DNA of 64,000 bases from an uncultured Peptoniphilus sp. Lineage in GTDB: Bacteria > Bacillota > Clostridia > Tissierellales > Peptoniphilaceae. The DNA lies in contig CABQNX010000001.1 in assembly GCA_902465645.1 (NCBI GenBank), positions 1 through 64,000 on the forward strand, read 5' to 3'. Below the pieces are notes generated by a model. That model worked only from the letters and a program-made list of their open reading frames with translations. It had not been told where the DNA came from and searched no databases. Numbering within the stretch: the stretch's first letter is position 1; each line of letters starts with the position of its first letter. Of the stretch, positions 18,550-26,852 are shown one piece after another. The translations under genes were made by a program, and so were the position numbers.

Positions 18550-18941
18550 TTTATTATCATATCCAAACTCTCGTCGCTAGGTTTGTCTTCAACAATCTTA
18601 AGCATAAGTCTATTGGGTAGACAAATAATAGAATCACCTGTTAGACTAATTTCCCCCATCTTTATGCAAATCTTATCCTTGCAATCAGACTCATGCATAT
18701 GAACTTTTCCATTATCAATATGAACTTCGTTCTTACCAAATTTAGTATCTATATCAAGTTCTAAATTCGTATCTTCATTTAATTCAACTTCCTTATAAAT
18801 TTTACCATCAACAGTTATAACAAGCTTTTTAGAAGACATTTCATCTTCTTTCGGTAACTTGTTGGTAGAAAAATAAATAAGAAAAGAAGAAATAATTATT
18901 AAAAAAATAACTAAAACATCAGCTTTTTTTATCTTATTCAT
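18546..18941 (-). CDS. NusG domain II-containing membrane-anchored protein
   Basis: 131 residues. One N-terminal membrane helix (about 9-26) is followed by a NusG-domain-II-like beta domain with two cysteines in ESDCKDKICI and a third in SIICLPNR. Function unknown; in clostridia it usually sits beside Gx transporter genes, as here. The start has no ribosome-binding site: TGCTATAAT lies exactly six bases before the ATG, which predicts a leaderless message. First gene of a long operon ending at 11965. Confidence 0.82.
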   Translation of the reverse strand: MNKIKKADVLVIFLIIISSFLIYFSTNKLPKEDEMSSKKLVITVDGKIYKEVELNEDTNLELDIDTKFGKNEVHIDNGKVHMHESDCKDKICIKMGEISLTGDSIICLPNRLMLKIVEDKPSDESLDMIIK

Positions 18942-18956
18942 GAATTTATTATAGCA
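18942..18956 (-). promoter_or_regulatory. Extended -10 promoter with leaderless geometry
   Basis: TGC directly before TATAAT (complement 18948-18953), then six bases, then ATG at 18941. The expected +1 is the A of the ATG. No convincing -35, as allowed for an extended -10. Confidence 0.6.
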
Positions 18957-19190
18957 TACTTTTATTTACTAATGACTTAATAAATAAAATTTAGTTTTTA
19001 TAATTTTAAATGAGTAAAATTTTTTATAAGAAATGATGTAAAGTTGATATGAAAATTTTTAAATTTTTTATTTGAATTAAAATTTGCCTTAAAATGATTA
19101 ATTATTAAATATGAATAATCTCTTATAAAAAAAGTGGACATTTAGTGTGGATTTTGGCATAAATAGACGACAAAAAAACAATATTACAGG
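18957..19190. other. AT-rich gap without a recognisable gene
   Basis: Part of the longest noncoding stretch here (18942-19271). Besides the promoter at its left end and the terminator at 19191-19262, I see no ORF of note, no RNA signature and no repeat in it. Confidence 0.6.
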
Positions 19191-19262
19191 TTATAAAAAA
19201 ATCGTGCATCATCATCAACCGCTTGAAATACAAATAAACGGCAATTAACGACAATACACGAT
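19191..19262 (-). terminator. Long interrupted hairpin ending the tRNA transcript
   Basis: Three stacked stems share one axis: 19254-19262 with 19201-19209 (9 bp), 19245-19251 with 19212-19218 (7 bp), and 19236-19241 with 19219-19224 (6 bp). They are separated by a symmetric 2-nt internal loop and a 3-nt bulge, with an 11-nt apical loop. A T6 run follows on the minus strand. It starts 10 bases after tRNA-Leu. The stem of about 22 bp is unusually long for a terminator. Confidence 0.75.
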
Positions 19263-19271
19263 AATAGAAAA

Positions 19272-19358
19272 TGGTGCTAAAGATGGGACTTGAACCCATA
19301 CGATCTTTCGATCGCCAGATTTTGAGTCTGGTGCGTCTGCCAATTCCGCCACTCTAGC
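19272..19358 (-). tRNA. tRNA-Leu (CAA)
   Basis: 87 nt with a 7-bp acceptor stem, a long class II variable arm, anticodon loop CTCAAAA giving CAA, a standard T-loop and encoded CCA. Second gene of the two-tRNA transcript. Confidence 0.96.
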
Positions 19359-19395
19359 AAATAAAAAAAAAGTGCCAAGGCACTTCTAATTATTG

Positions 19396-19473
19396 TGGGG
19401 TGGATAGTGGGAATCGAACCCACGATCTTCAGGACCACAATCTGACGCCTTAACCAGCTAGGCCATACCCACC
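19396..19473 (-). tRNA. tRNA-His (GUG)
   Basis: 78 nt including the extra G at -1 opposite discriminator C73, anticodon loop TTGTGGT giving GTG, and encoded CCA. First gene of the tRNA transcript. Confidence 0.96.
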
Positions 19474-19488
19474 ACGAACAACACATTC

Positions 19489-19517
19489 ATAATATCAAAT
19501 TAAGGATGTATTGTCAA
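19489..19517 (-). promoter_or_regulatory. Promoter of the tRNA-His/tRNA-Leu operon
   Basis: Perfect -35 TTGACA (complement 19512-19517), a 17-bp spacer and -10 TATTAT (complement 19489-19494), 16 bases before tRNA-His. Confidence 0.85.
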
Positions 19518-19533
19518 TAAAAATTTACAATAA

Positions 19534-20118
19534 TTATAAATTCTCTAATTTTTCTCTTAAATTCTTTAAGGCTCTTGCTCTATGAGAAATTTCATTTTTT
19601 TCTTCGTGAGACATTTCTGCAAAAGTTTTGTCAAATCCTTCTGGTATAAAGATGCTGTCGTATCCAAAACCATTGTCTCCTCTTTCAACTTCTGAAATTT
19701 TTCCTTCGCAAACTCCTTCTATTGGAATAATATTCTTCTTTGAATCTATTAAGATTATCTGAGTCTTGAAGTAAGCTGACCTGTCCTCTTTACCTTCTAA
19801 ATTTTTTAAGAGTTTTTCCCTATTTTTCTTGTCATCATGCTCTGATGCATACCTTGCAGAGTGAACTCCTGGTTCACCATCAAGTGCATTAACAAAAAGT
19901 CCTGTGTCATCAGCTAAGACTGCTAGTTCAACTCTTTTTGCCATAGCATCTGCTTTTTTTAAGGCATTGTCATAGAGGGTTTCTCCATCTTCTACAACTT
20001 CGAAATCAAGCCCATCTATATCAGATTTTCCAAAGATTTCAATATCTAAATCGGCTAAAATTTCTTTTATTTCTCTTAATTTATTTTTATTGTCTGTTGA
20101 TAAAACTATTTTATTCAT
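19534..20118 (-). CDS. rdgB: XTP/dITP diphosphatase (HAM1/RdgB)
   Basis: 194 residues. Hydrolyses XTP, ITP and dITP to keep deaminated purines out of nucleic acids. Motifs: STDNKNKLREIKEI at the start, ADDTGLFVNALDG, and GFGYDSIFIPEG with SHRARAL near the end. Overlaps rph by 4 bases, the classic rph-rdgB pair. Confidence 0.95.
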   Translation of the reverse strand: MNKIVLSTDNKNKLREIKEILADLDIEIFGKSDIDGLDFEVVEDGETLYDNALKKADAMAKRVELAVLADDTGLFVNALDGEPGVHSARYASEHDDKKNREKLLKNLEGKEDRSAYFKTQIILIDSKKNIIPIEGVCEGKISEVERGDNGFGYDSIFIPEGFDKTFAEMSHEEKNEISHRARALKNLREKLENL

Positions 20119-20831
20119 AGGTTTTGCTCCAAAATTTCAAAATATTGGAAGATTTCTCCAATTCCTCTTTTTGCTCCTTGTAAAAATTCATTTAGCTCTT
20201 CAATTGAAAATGTGTCTTTTTCTCCAGTCCCTTGAATCTCTACAAGTTGAAAGTCATCGTTCATTACAACATTTAGGTCAACATCTGCATTGGAGTCTTC
20301 TTTAAAGTCTAAATCAACTAGGCTTGTCCCATTAACTTTTCCAACACTAATAGCTGCAACTTTTGAAATAATTGGATCTTCTTCAAACCTCTTATTCTCT
20401 AAGGCTTTTTTAACTGCAAGTTTAAGTGCAATGTAAGAACCTGTTATTGCTGCAGTTCTAGTTCCTCCATCAGCAGATATAACATCGCAGTCTATCCAAA
20501 TAGTTCTTTCTCCAATTTTATCTAAATCTATACAAGTCCTTAAGGCTCTTCCAATTAATCTTGAAATTTCGCTGCTTCTTCCATCAAGTTTCCCCTTGGA
20601 AATGTCCCTAACTTTTCTAGTAGGGGTTGATCCGGGTAACATTGAATATTCACTTGATAGCCAGCCCTTATTCTTTCCTCTTAAAAATCCAGGGACCTTA
20701 TTTTCAATCATGGCACTACAAATAACTCTTGTCTTGCCGCATTCTATTAAAACTGATCCATCGGGATGGTCTAAGTAATTTGGAGTTATTCTTATAGGTC
20801 TTGCTTCATCGTTTTGTCTATCTTCTCTCAT
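20115..20831 (-). CDS. rph: Ribonuclease PH
   Basis: 238 residues. Phosphorolytic 3'-end trimming of tRNA precursors. Family segments: GKTRVICSAMIE, GWLSSEYSMLPGST, and DCDVISADGGTRTAAITG. ATG behind AAGGGGAATT. It lies between the amidase gene and rdgB in one operon. Confidence 0.96.
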   Translation of the reverse strand: MREDRQNDEARPIRITPNYLDHPDGSVLIECGKTRVICSAMIENKVPGFLRGKNKGWLSSEYSMLPGSTPTRKVRDISKGKLDGRSSEISRLIGRALRTCIDLDKIGERTIWIDCDVISADGGTRTAAITGSYIALKLAVKKALENKRFEEDPIISKVAAISVGKVNGTSLVDLDFKEDSNADVDLNVVMNDDFQLVEIQGTGEKDTFSIEELNEFLQGAKRGIGEIFQYFEILEQNL

Positions 20832-20841
20832 AATTCCCCTT

Positions 20842-22194
20842 CTATTTATCTACATAGGTATTCATATAGTCTTCTATACCATTATAGAGTCCTTGTGCTA
20901 ATTTATCAATGTAGTCAGGGTCTTTAATATTTTCTAAATCATCTTCATTTGATAAAAATCCAAGTTCTGCTAAGGCTGCAACATTTTTAGTTTTATTTAA
21001 AACTATTATAGCCGGTCTATTTTTAATTCCACGGTCTACTGCTCCTGTTTCTCTTACAAGGGCTTTTTGTAGACAGGATGCAAAATCTTTCTGAACTGTG
21101 TCTTTAATTCTTACGTTCTTTTCTGATGCGTAGAGGACTTCTATCCCCTTGGCATCAGAATTATCCGCACTGTTAAAATGAATTGATAAGAATAAGTGGG
21201 CATCTCCATCATTAGAAACACCAGCCCTATCTAAGAGTTTTATATACTCATCTCTTGTTCTTGTTATAACTGGGCTTATTTCACTATTTGCAGATAGTTT
21301 ATCCATTAATCTCTCAGCCACTAAAAGATTTACAGTTTTTTCATAAGTTTCTCCATCAAGAGCAACTGCTCCTGAGTCTTTTCCACCGTGACCAGGGTCA
21401 ATTACAATTTTTAATTTTCCATTAACTTCTAACCTATCTTTTATAACTCTCTTTACTTTTTCATCAGACTTCTCAAGGTCAGCTTGGTCAAAAATTTTGT
21501 CCTTGTTACCACCATCAATTTCTTTTGTAATCTTATTAGTTTCTCTTTTTTCTACATTTGACTGAAAATAATTGCTATCGAATATAGATTTAGAATCAGA
21601 ATCCTTAGCCTTGGATGCTAGTTTTTTTGTATTCTTATTCTTAGACTTATTATTCTTAGAATTCTTATTTGAATTTTCTTTCTTATTATCATCAACTATT
21701 GACTTAGTCTTATTTGTGCTTATCTCAGCCCTAACCTTGTCGTTATTCCAATCTACATCATAACCAAAAGTTTCCGATATAAATCTCAAAGGCACCATTG
21801 TCTTAGTTTCTTTTCTTGGGCTTGAATAAAGAGCAAGTTGTGGTGCTTGGGCATTGTCAAGGCTTATTTTTTTTCCATTAACTCTTACATTAGGACTATT
21901 TATTTTCATGTCAATTACATCTCCATTAAGGCTGATCTTAATTGACTTATCCTTGTTGTTCCACTTAACATCTGCTCCAAGGTTTTCTGTAATTTCACGG
22001 ATTGGCACGAAGGTCCTTCCCTGCTTTATGTAGGGAGAAAACTCAGTTTTTAATGTCCTATTATTCACTAGGACTCCAGCTTTCTTAACCTGAAATTGAG
22101 TCCTGCCTATGCTTACTTTAAATAAGTTGTTGGCAAATACTGGTGTAATAAGTAATGCCAAGCACAATATTGAAATTTTAATAATTTTTTTCAT
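20842..22194 (-). CDS. N-acetylmuramoyl-L-alanine amidase with stalk domains
   Basis: 450 residues, exported. A signal peptide (about 1-21) is followed by two copper-amine-oxidase-N-like stalk repeats (each with a VPLR/VPIR..ETFG/ENLG core, about 30-155), a Lys/Asn/Ser-rich linker (about 160-240), and a zinc Amidase_3 domain. The latter shows IDPGHGGKDSGA, a YEKTVN glutamate, LFLSIHFNSA and AELGFLSN, i.e. the metal ligands and catalytic glutamate. Cleaves the bond between muramic acid and the peptide stem. The stalk repeats probably bind the wall. ATG behind AGGTGAATTAA. Confidence 0.93.
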   Translation of the reverse strand: MKKIIKISILCLALLITPVFANNLFKVSIGRTQFQVKKAGVLVNNRTLKTEFSPYIKQGRTFVPIREITENLGADVKWNNKDKSIKISLNGDVIDMKINSPNVRVNGKKISLDNAQAPQLALYSSPRKETKTMVPLRFISETFGYDVDWNNDKVRAEISTNKTKSIVDDNKKENSNKNSKNNKSKNKNTKKLASKAKDSDSKSIFDSNYFQSNVEKRETNKITKEIDGGNKDKIFDQADLEKSDEKVKRVIKDRLEVNGKLKIVIDPGHGGKDSGAVALDGETYEKTVNLLVAERLMDKLSANSEISPVITRTRDEYIKLLDRAGVSNDGDAHLFLSIHFNSADNSDAKGIEVLYASEKNVRIKDTVQKDFASCLQKALVRETGAVDRGIKNRPAIIVLNKTKNVAALAELGFLSNEDDLENIKDPDYIDKLAQGLYNGIEDYMNTYVDK

Positions 22195-22217
22195 TTAATT
22201 CACCTAGATAAAGTTTA

Positions 22218-22240
22218 TAGACTTTTGTAATTATTGTCAA
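22218..22240 (-). promoter_or_regulatory. Promoter of the amidase-rph-rdgB operon
   Basis: A perfect -35 TTGACA (complement 22235-22240) lies 41 bases before the ATG. The -10 is either TAAACT at 17 bp or TATAAA at 15 bp, so its exact position is uncertain. Confidence 0.6.
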
Positions 22241-22264
22241 TAATGTAACTGAATTGTAATAATT

Positions 22265-23248
22265 TTAGACCACCTTATAAAGCTCATCAGGGTCTGGATC
22301 TCCTAATATTATTTCTTTATCTCCATAATTAACTACAGCTTCATTTTCATCATTTATCTCGCCAATTTTTGTAACTTTAATTCCTTTAGCTTCTGCTCCT
22401 TTTTTAAATTCATCAAAGTTTTCTTTATCAAATACCATTAACATGGATCCACTTGAAATTAATTTCATAGGATTTATTTTATAAAATCTAGAAATTTTTT
22501 TAGTTACATCAAGAAGAGGGATTAAGTCATTATAAATTCTTATGCCGTGACCTAAAGCTCTAGAAGTTTCCCACACTGCTCCAAAAAGTCCTCCCTCAGT
22601 TATGTCGTGCATGTGTTTTACTGAGTATTTTCCAGCAATTTTTGATTCTTTTAATACAGAAATTTCCTTGGAAAGAGATTTTGCAAATTCATATTCTTCT
22701 TCACTTAGAATTTCTTTTACTTGATCTTTTTCATGGGCAATTATACTTGTGCCTTCTATGCCAAGATATTTTGATACTGCAAGAACATCTCCTGGCTTTA
22801 CGTTTTTTATGTCAGGTCTTCTATCTTTATTGACCCTTCCAATAACTGTAGTGGAAATTACAATTTTATTTACAGCATCAGTAACTTCAGTGTGTCCACC
22901 AACTATATCAACATTTAGTTCTTCTGCAGTTCTTGTAGCATCATTTACGATTTCTTTTAAGTCATCAAGGTCTGCAGTTGAGGGAATCAAAAGTGTCATT
23001 AAAACTCCCACTGGGTCTGCACACTGGCAACTCACATCATTTACAGAAATATTTATGGCAAGTGATCCTAGATTTTTTGAAGCACCTGTTATGGGGTCAG
23101 TTGAGGCTACTATTAGGTCTCCTCCAAAATCCATTACTGCATTGTCAAGACCAGTTCCTCCACCCATTATCACTTCTTTTCTATTTGAAACAAGCTTGTC
23201 AAAAATATATTTTTCCAACAAGTCTGTTTTTAATTTTCCAATTTTCAT
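22265..23248 (-). CDS. AIR synthase-related protein (HypE/ThiL superfamily)
   Basis: 327 residues of the PurM/HypE/SelD/ThiL ATP-binding superfamily: VIMGGGTGLDNAV near the start, STDPI, and AINISVNDVSCQCADP, then VGGHTEVT and a C-terminal domain beginning after HDITEGG. It is neither PurM nor a clear SelD (no N-terminal Cys/Sec signature). The substrate is unknown; clostridia commonly carry one. It follows the pilus genes by 27 bases and may be co-transcribed with them. Confidence 0.85.
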   Translation of the reverse strand: MKIGKLKTDLLEKYIFDKLVSNRKEVIMGGGTGLDNAVMDFGGDLIVASTDPITGASKNLGSLAINISVNDVSCQCADPVGVLMTLLIPSTADLDDLKEIVNDATRTAEELNVDIVGGHTEVTDAVNKIVISTTVIGRVNKDRRPDIKNVKPGDVLAVSKYLGIEGTSIIAHEKDQVKEILSEEEYEFAKSLSKEISVLKESKIAGKYSVKHMHDITEGGLFGAVWETSRALGHGIRIYNDLIPLLDVTKKISRFYKINPMKLISSGSMLMVFDKENFDEFKKGAEAKGIKVTKIGEINDENEAVVNYGDKEIILGDPDPDELYKVV

Positions 23249-23275
23249 CCTTTACACCTCACAAAAATTTTACAC

Positions 23276-24565
23276 TTATTTGATTTGCATTTCAAATTTG
23301 TTAAATCCATTTTCCTTGTAAAAATTTTTGCTCACAATATCTATATCTTTAAAAGTCTTATTAAAATAATCTTCATCTTTTACTAGGCCTCTCACTATTA
23401 TCCTTCCCTTGTCAAAATTATAGGAAGTTATGACCAAATTTTCATCTTCAAGTTTTTGTATTTCAGAGATTTTTTCTATAAACTTTTTATTCTTTTCTTG
23501 AAACCTATCAGATGATAAATCTATGTCCTCGCCCTCAGTTACTTCTTGAGTTTCTATTTTTTCACTAATAAGTTCATTTTCTTTTTTTAATTTCTTATAA
23601 TACAAAAGATTTGAAATTATTAAAATTAATATAGCAAGGGGCAAGATGTAATTAACATAATTTTTATCTTTTTTTGTTTTATTCTTCTCTTTTTCTTTAG
23701 TCTTTAAAATATTAAGTTCTAAATTTTCCCCAAAATACTCATATTCTAAATTGCTATAGGACTTTAGAAGATCCTTAATAGTTTCTGAATCTGCAATTTT
23801 TCCAAAAAGATAAATTTTATCTCCACTTGCAAATTTTTCTATCTTATTAATGTGTCTAATAAAATAATTCTTATATTTAAACAAGAAGTCTTCTTCAACT
23901 TTTTGTTCCTCTATATCGTACCTAAGATTAATTATGTTTGAGGCATTTTTTTCTTCTAGTCCATTGTCTTCAATCATTTTTTCAATGTTCTCGTCATAAA
24001 TTTTCTCATAGGATTTTACTAACTCATCATCAATAGAAATTAATTTTATGTAAGAGGTTTGAATTTCTAAAAACTTACCATCCTGTGATAAAGTTTGACT
24101 TTCTGGAAGAATTTCATAATTTTTAACTTCTAATTTATCTAAGACTTCTGCAATTTTTGAGATCATATCCCTGGGCACCAGGTCAATGGAAAGTTCTAAG
24201 TTGTCTCCAAGAGATTTTTTCTTATAAAAAAGTTCGTAATCATCGAGATTAAAATCTCCATAATCTTCTAATTCAAGATTTAAAAATCCTCTTATTTCAG
24301 TTTCATCAATTTCTGGAATCTTATAATTAATGTGAATAAATTCACTTGAATCAAATATCACATATGTCCTATCCCTCTTGTTTAGGTCTAGTTTCTTAAA
24401 AATCTTTCCCATCTTATAGAAAAAATGGTGGTAATCTAAAATATTCCCATCCCTATAAATCCTATAGGGCATGGGAACAGAATTTTTCTCTTCTTCACTT
24501 TTTGTCTTGTCAAAAATATTTACAAATCCGTCGTTAAGCTTAATTTTTACACTTCTGTCAAACAT
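23276..24565 (-). CDS. PilM-PilN-like fusion protein of the pilus inner platform
   Basis: 429 residues. Residues 1-300 look like a degenerate PilM (actin-like, cytoplasmic): a FDSSEFIHINYKIP strand, then ESQTLSQ. One membrane helix lies at about 303-323, followed by a coiled region and a small C-terminal domain, which matches PilN topology. In most systems PilM and PilN are separate proteins that bind through the PilN N-terminus; here they appear joined. Position right after pilD and pilC supports this. Sequence conservation is weak, so the domain names are inference. Confidence 0.65.
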   Translation of the reverse strand: MFDRSVKIKLNDGFVNIFDKTKSEEEKNSVPMPYRIYRDGNILDYHHFFYKMGKIFKKLDLNKRDRTYVIFDSSEFIHINYKIPEIDETEIRGFLNLELEDYGDFNLDDYELFYKKKSLGDNLELSIDLVPRDMISKIAEVLDKLEVKNYEILPESQTLSQDGKFLEIQTSYIKLISIDDELVKSYEKIYDENIEKMIEDNGLEEKNASNIINLRYDIEEQKVEEDFLFKYKNYFIRHINKIEKFASGDKIYLFGKIADSETIKDLLKSYSNLEYEYFGENLELNILKTKEKEKNKTKKDKNYVNYILPLAILILIISNLLYYKKLKKENELISEKIETQEVTEGEDIDLSSDRFQEKNKKFIEKISEIQKLEDENLVITSYNFDKGRIIVRGLVKDEDYFNKTFKDIDIVSKNFYKENGFNKFEMQIK

Positions 24566-24568
24566 ATT

Positions 24569-25300
24569 TCACCTACAAATTAAGAAAATAATTATAGCCA
24601 CAGTCATAAAGGGTCCAAAAGCAATGGAATCCTTAAAAGTTTTCTTCTTGAGTAAAATTAATATTAAAGATATAAGTCCTGCGCTTATAAAAGAATCTCT
24701 AAAGAGAACAAAGGCTTGGAATAAGTTGTTAGCAAGAAGTCCCATTATAAAAGAATAATAGACATCTCCTAGCCCCATCATTCCTGTTACAAAATAAATT
24801 ATGAAAAATATAAGACCCATTCCTAAAGAATATTTTATAGAATTTATTAACCCTCCAATAATAAAAATTTTATAAATTATTACAAAAAATAATAATATTA
24901 AGAGGTCAAGGTTATAAATATAACCCGTCTTATAATCAATGATTCCAATAAAAAATGCAATTATTAAGATAAGGCTAACTATTAAAGTTTCTAAAGAAAT
25001 TTTATATTTCATAAAAACTAAAAGAGCCAAGAGAGAAGTTAAGACTTCAACAAAAAAGTTTTCTCTTCCAATTTTTTCTCCACAGGAAGAACATCTACCT
25101 TTTAAAAAAATATAAGAAAAAACTGGAATCATTTCATAAAACTTTAAAGACTTTTTGCAAGATTCGCAGTGACTTCTTAAAAATATAAAGTCTTCTCCCC
25201 TCTCCCTTCTCTCAAGAAAAACTTTGTAAAAGGATCCAAGAGATCCGCCAAATAAAAATACTAGTAATGAAATTATAAAAATATATAAATCAACTTTCAT
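24569..25300 (-). CDS. pilD: Prepilin peptidase (A24 family)
   Basis: 243 residues. Cleaves and N-methylates prepilins. A zinc-binding cysteine quartet is present in the N-terminal domain (C45, C48, C70, C73), and the catalytic aspartates are D122 in GIIDYKTG and D179 in GLGDVYY. About seven or eight membrane helices. Overlaps the major pilin gene by 11 bases. Its likely substrates are the four prepilins of this window. Confidence 0.94.
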   Translation of the reverse strand: MKVDLYIFIISLLVFLFGGSLGSFYKVFLERRERGEDFIFLRSHCESCKKSLKFYEMIPVFSYIFLKGRCSSCGEKIGRENFFVEVLTSLLALLVFMKYKISLETLIVSLILIIAFFIGIIDYKTGYIYNLDLLILLFFVIIYKIFIIGGLINSIKYSLGMGLIFFIIYFVTGMMGLGDVYYSFIMGLLANNLFQAFVLFRDSFISAGLISLILILLKKKTFKDSIAFGPFMTVAIIIFLICR

Positions 25301-25673
25301 TATCTTCGACTAATTTTTTGTCTTGAACCTTTATTGGACCTGGACTAACTTCTACGTCTCCATCATCTGTTGATTTGACGGTAAAATCTTTTGCTCCATC
25401 AAGATGCTTAGCTGGTTTTGGAATCTTTCCTCCCTCAAGATATGGTTTTAGGTCTTCAGCGCTGATATCACCTTTTTTGTCTGGATTATCAATAAAATAT
25501 AAGATTCCTGCACTCTTCAAGACCTTGACATTTGCATTGTGAGCCGCTGCTTCTGCTGCCAAGTTAGTTGAGCTATACCTCATAGCTGCAATGGAAATTA
25601 AAATTGCAATAATTGCTATTACAATTACCAACTCAATTAAAGTAAATCCCTTATTTTTCTTTTTGTTTTTCAT
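25290..25673 (-). CDS. Major type IV prepilin (ComGC/PilA-like)
   Basis: 127 residues with a perfect leader, MKNKKKNKG/FTLIELVIVIAI, cut after G9. A short globular part of about 95 residues contains no disulfide pair. ATG behind AGGAGGGACAT, the strongest ribosome-binding site of the cluster, which fits a structural subunit. Confidence 0.92.
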   Translation of the reverse strand: MKNKKKNKGFTLIELVIVIAIIAILISIAAMRYSSTNLAAEAAAHNANVKVLKSAGILYFIDNPDKKGDISAEDLKPYLEGGKIPKPAKHLDGAKDFTVKSTDDGDVEVSPGPIKVQDKKLVEDNES

Positions 25674-25682
25674 ATGTCCCTC

Positions 25683-26852
25683 CTAAAATTGATTTACCAT
25701 ATCAAAAATTGGTAGTGCAATTGACAGCACTATAAATCCAATTATCAATGCCATTATAATTATTAAAATTGGTCCCATTAGACCAAGAATTTTTTGGTTA
25801 CGAGAATTTAATTCTTCATCATAATATGAAGACATTATAGAAAAAATTTCTTTCAAGCTTGAAGACTCTTCCCCAACCCTAATCATAGATAGCAAAATAT
25901 TTGAAAAAACTTCCGCTTCTTGAAAACTTTTATAGAGATGATCTCCTGATTTAAGCTTTGTTAAAATTTCTTGATACTTTTCTTTTAAGCTTATATTATT
26001 TTCCATCTTTGAAATTATCTCAAGGCTCCTGTCTACAGTTAAGCCTGATCCAAGTAAGAGATCCATGTTAAAAGACAGATTCATAGACTTAGTCATCTTA
26101 TAGTAAGGAAACTTCAATAAAAAAGAGTGAAAAGTCTTAGGATGTTTCTTGTTATAGATTAATACAATCGACGTCACCCCTATTATTAAAAAAATTATGA
26201 AGAAATAATTTCTATATACAAAATCTGAAAACCCCATTAAAATCCTTGTAGGTAATGGTAGCAAATTATTGTTGTCAGAAAAAATCTCCGCAAAACTTGG
26301 AATTACATTAATAATCAAAAAATTAATTATAAAGATTGAAGTCACTAAGAGTATTATAGGATAAGCCATGGCTTCAATAATTTTTGAACGAGTCTTTTTC
26401 TTTTTTATGTAATAATCGGAGAGTCTGTTAAAAATTTTTCCAAGACTTGAAGTATTTTCTCCAACATAAACCATGTTTATAACAAGACTTGGAAAGGCAC
26501 CTGTAATATTCATTGAATCTGATAAAGAGCTCCCAGACCTTAAACTATCTCTTATATTAGCTAAAATCTTTCCCTTGTCCTTTGCAAACTGCGTGGATAA
26601 TATTTCAAAGGATCTTTCTATATTTATTCCAGAGTTTATAAAAAGAGAAAGTTGTCTAAATAAAATGTAGAGATCTTCATTTTTAAACTTCTTCTTGAAG
26701 TCAAAAGAATTTGAAGACTCAATATTTTCTTCTATCTTTATGGGCCTAAGTCCCTCTCTTTTTAGTTTCTCCTTGGCTTCTTTTAAATTGTCAGCCTTAA
26801 TATTTCCCTTAACTTTTTCCCTGCTCCTAAAGGCCTTATATTTGTAAATCAT
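25683..26852 (-). CDS. pilC: Type IV pilus inner-membrane platform protein (GspF family)
   Basis: 389 residues, with two repeated T2SS-F domains (RQLSLFINSGINIERSFEIL and LDLLLGSGLTVDRSLEII), each followed by membrane helices, three in all. Anchors the assembly ATPase. The start codon overlaps the pilB stop (ATGA-type overlap). Confidence 0.94.
   Translation of the reverse strand: MIYKYKAFRSREKVKGNIKADNLKEAKEKLKREGLRPIKIEENIESSNSFDFKKKFKNEDLYILFRQLSLFINSGINIERSFEILSTQFAKDKGKILANIRDSLRSGSSLSDSMNITGAFPSLVINMVYVGENTSSLGKIFNRLSDYYIKKKKTRSKIIEAMAYPIILLVTSIFIINFLIINVIPSFAEIFSDNNNLLPLPTRILMGFSDFVYRNYFFIIFLIIGVTSIVLIYNKKHPKTFHSFLLKFPYYKMTKSMNLSFNMDLLLGSGLTVDRSLEIISKMENNISLKEKYQEILTKLKSGDHLYKSFQEAEVFSNILLSMIRVGEESSSLKEIFSIMSSYYDEELNSRNQKILGLMGPILIIIMALIIGFIVLSIALPIFDMVNQF

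Noticed and set aside
19277..19486. Short open frame across the two tRNA genes
   Set aside because: It is a translation of tRNA-Leu and tRNA-His.
22265..23248. Selenophosphate synthetase (SelD)
   Set aside because: Same superfamily, but the N-terminal Cys/Sec-Gly-Cys loop of SelD is absent.
22749..23321. 190-codon open frame antisense to the AIR synthase-related gene
   Set aside because: Composition is a mirror of the real gene, and no family or start signal is visible.
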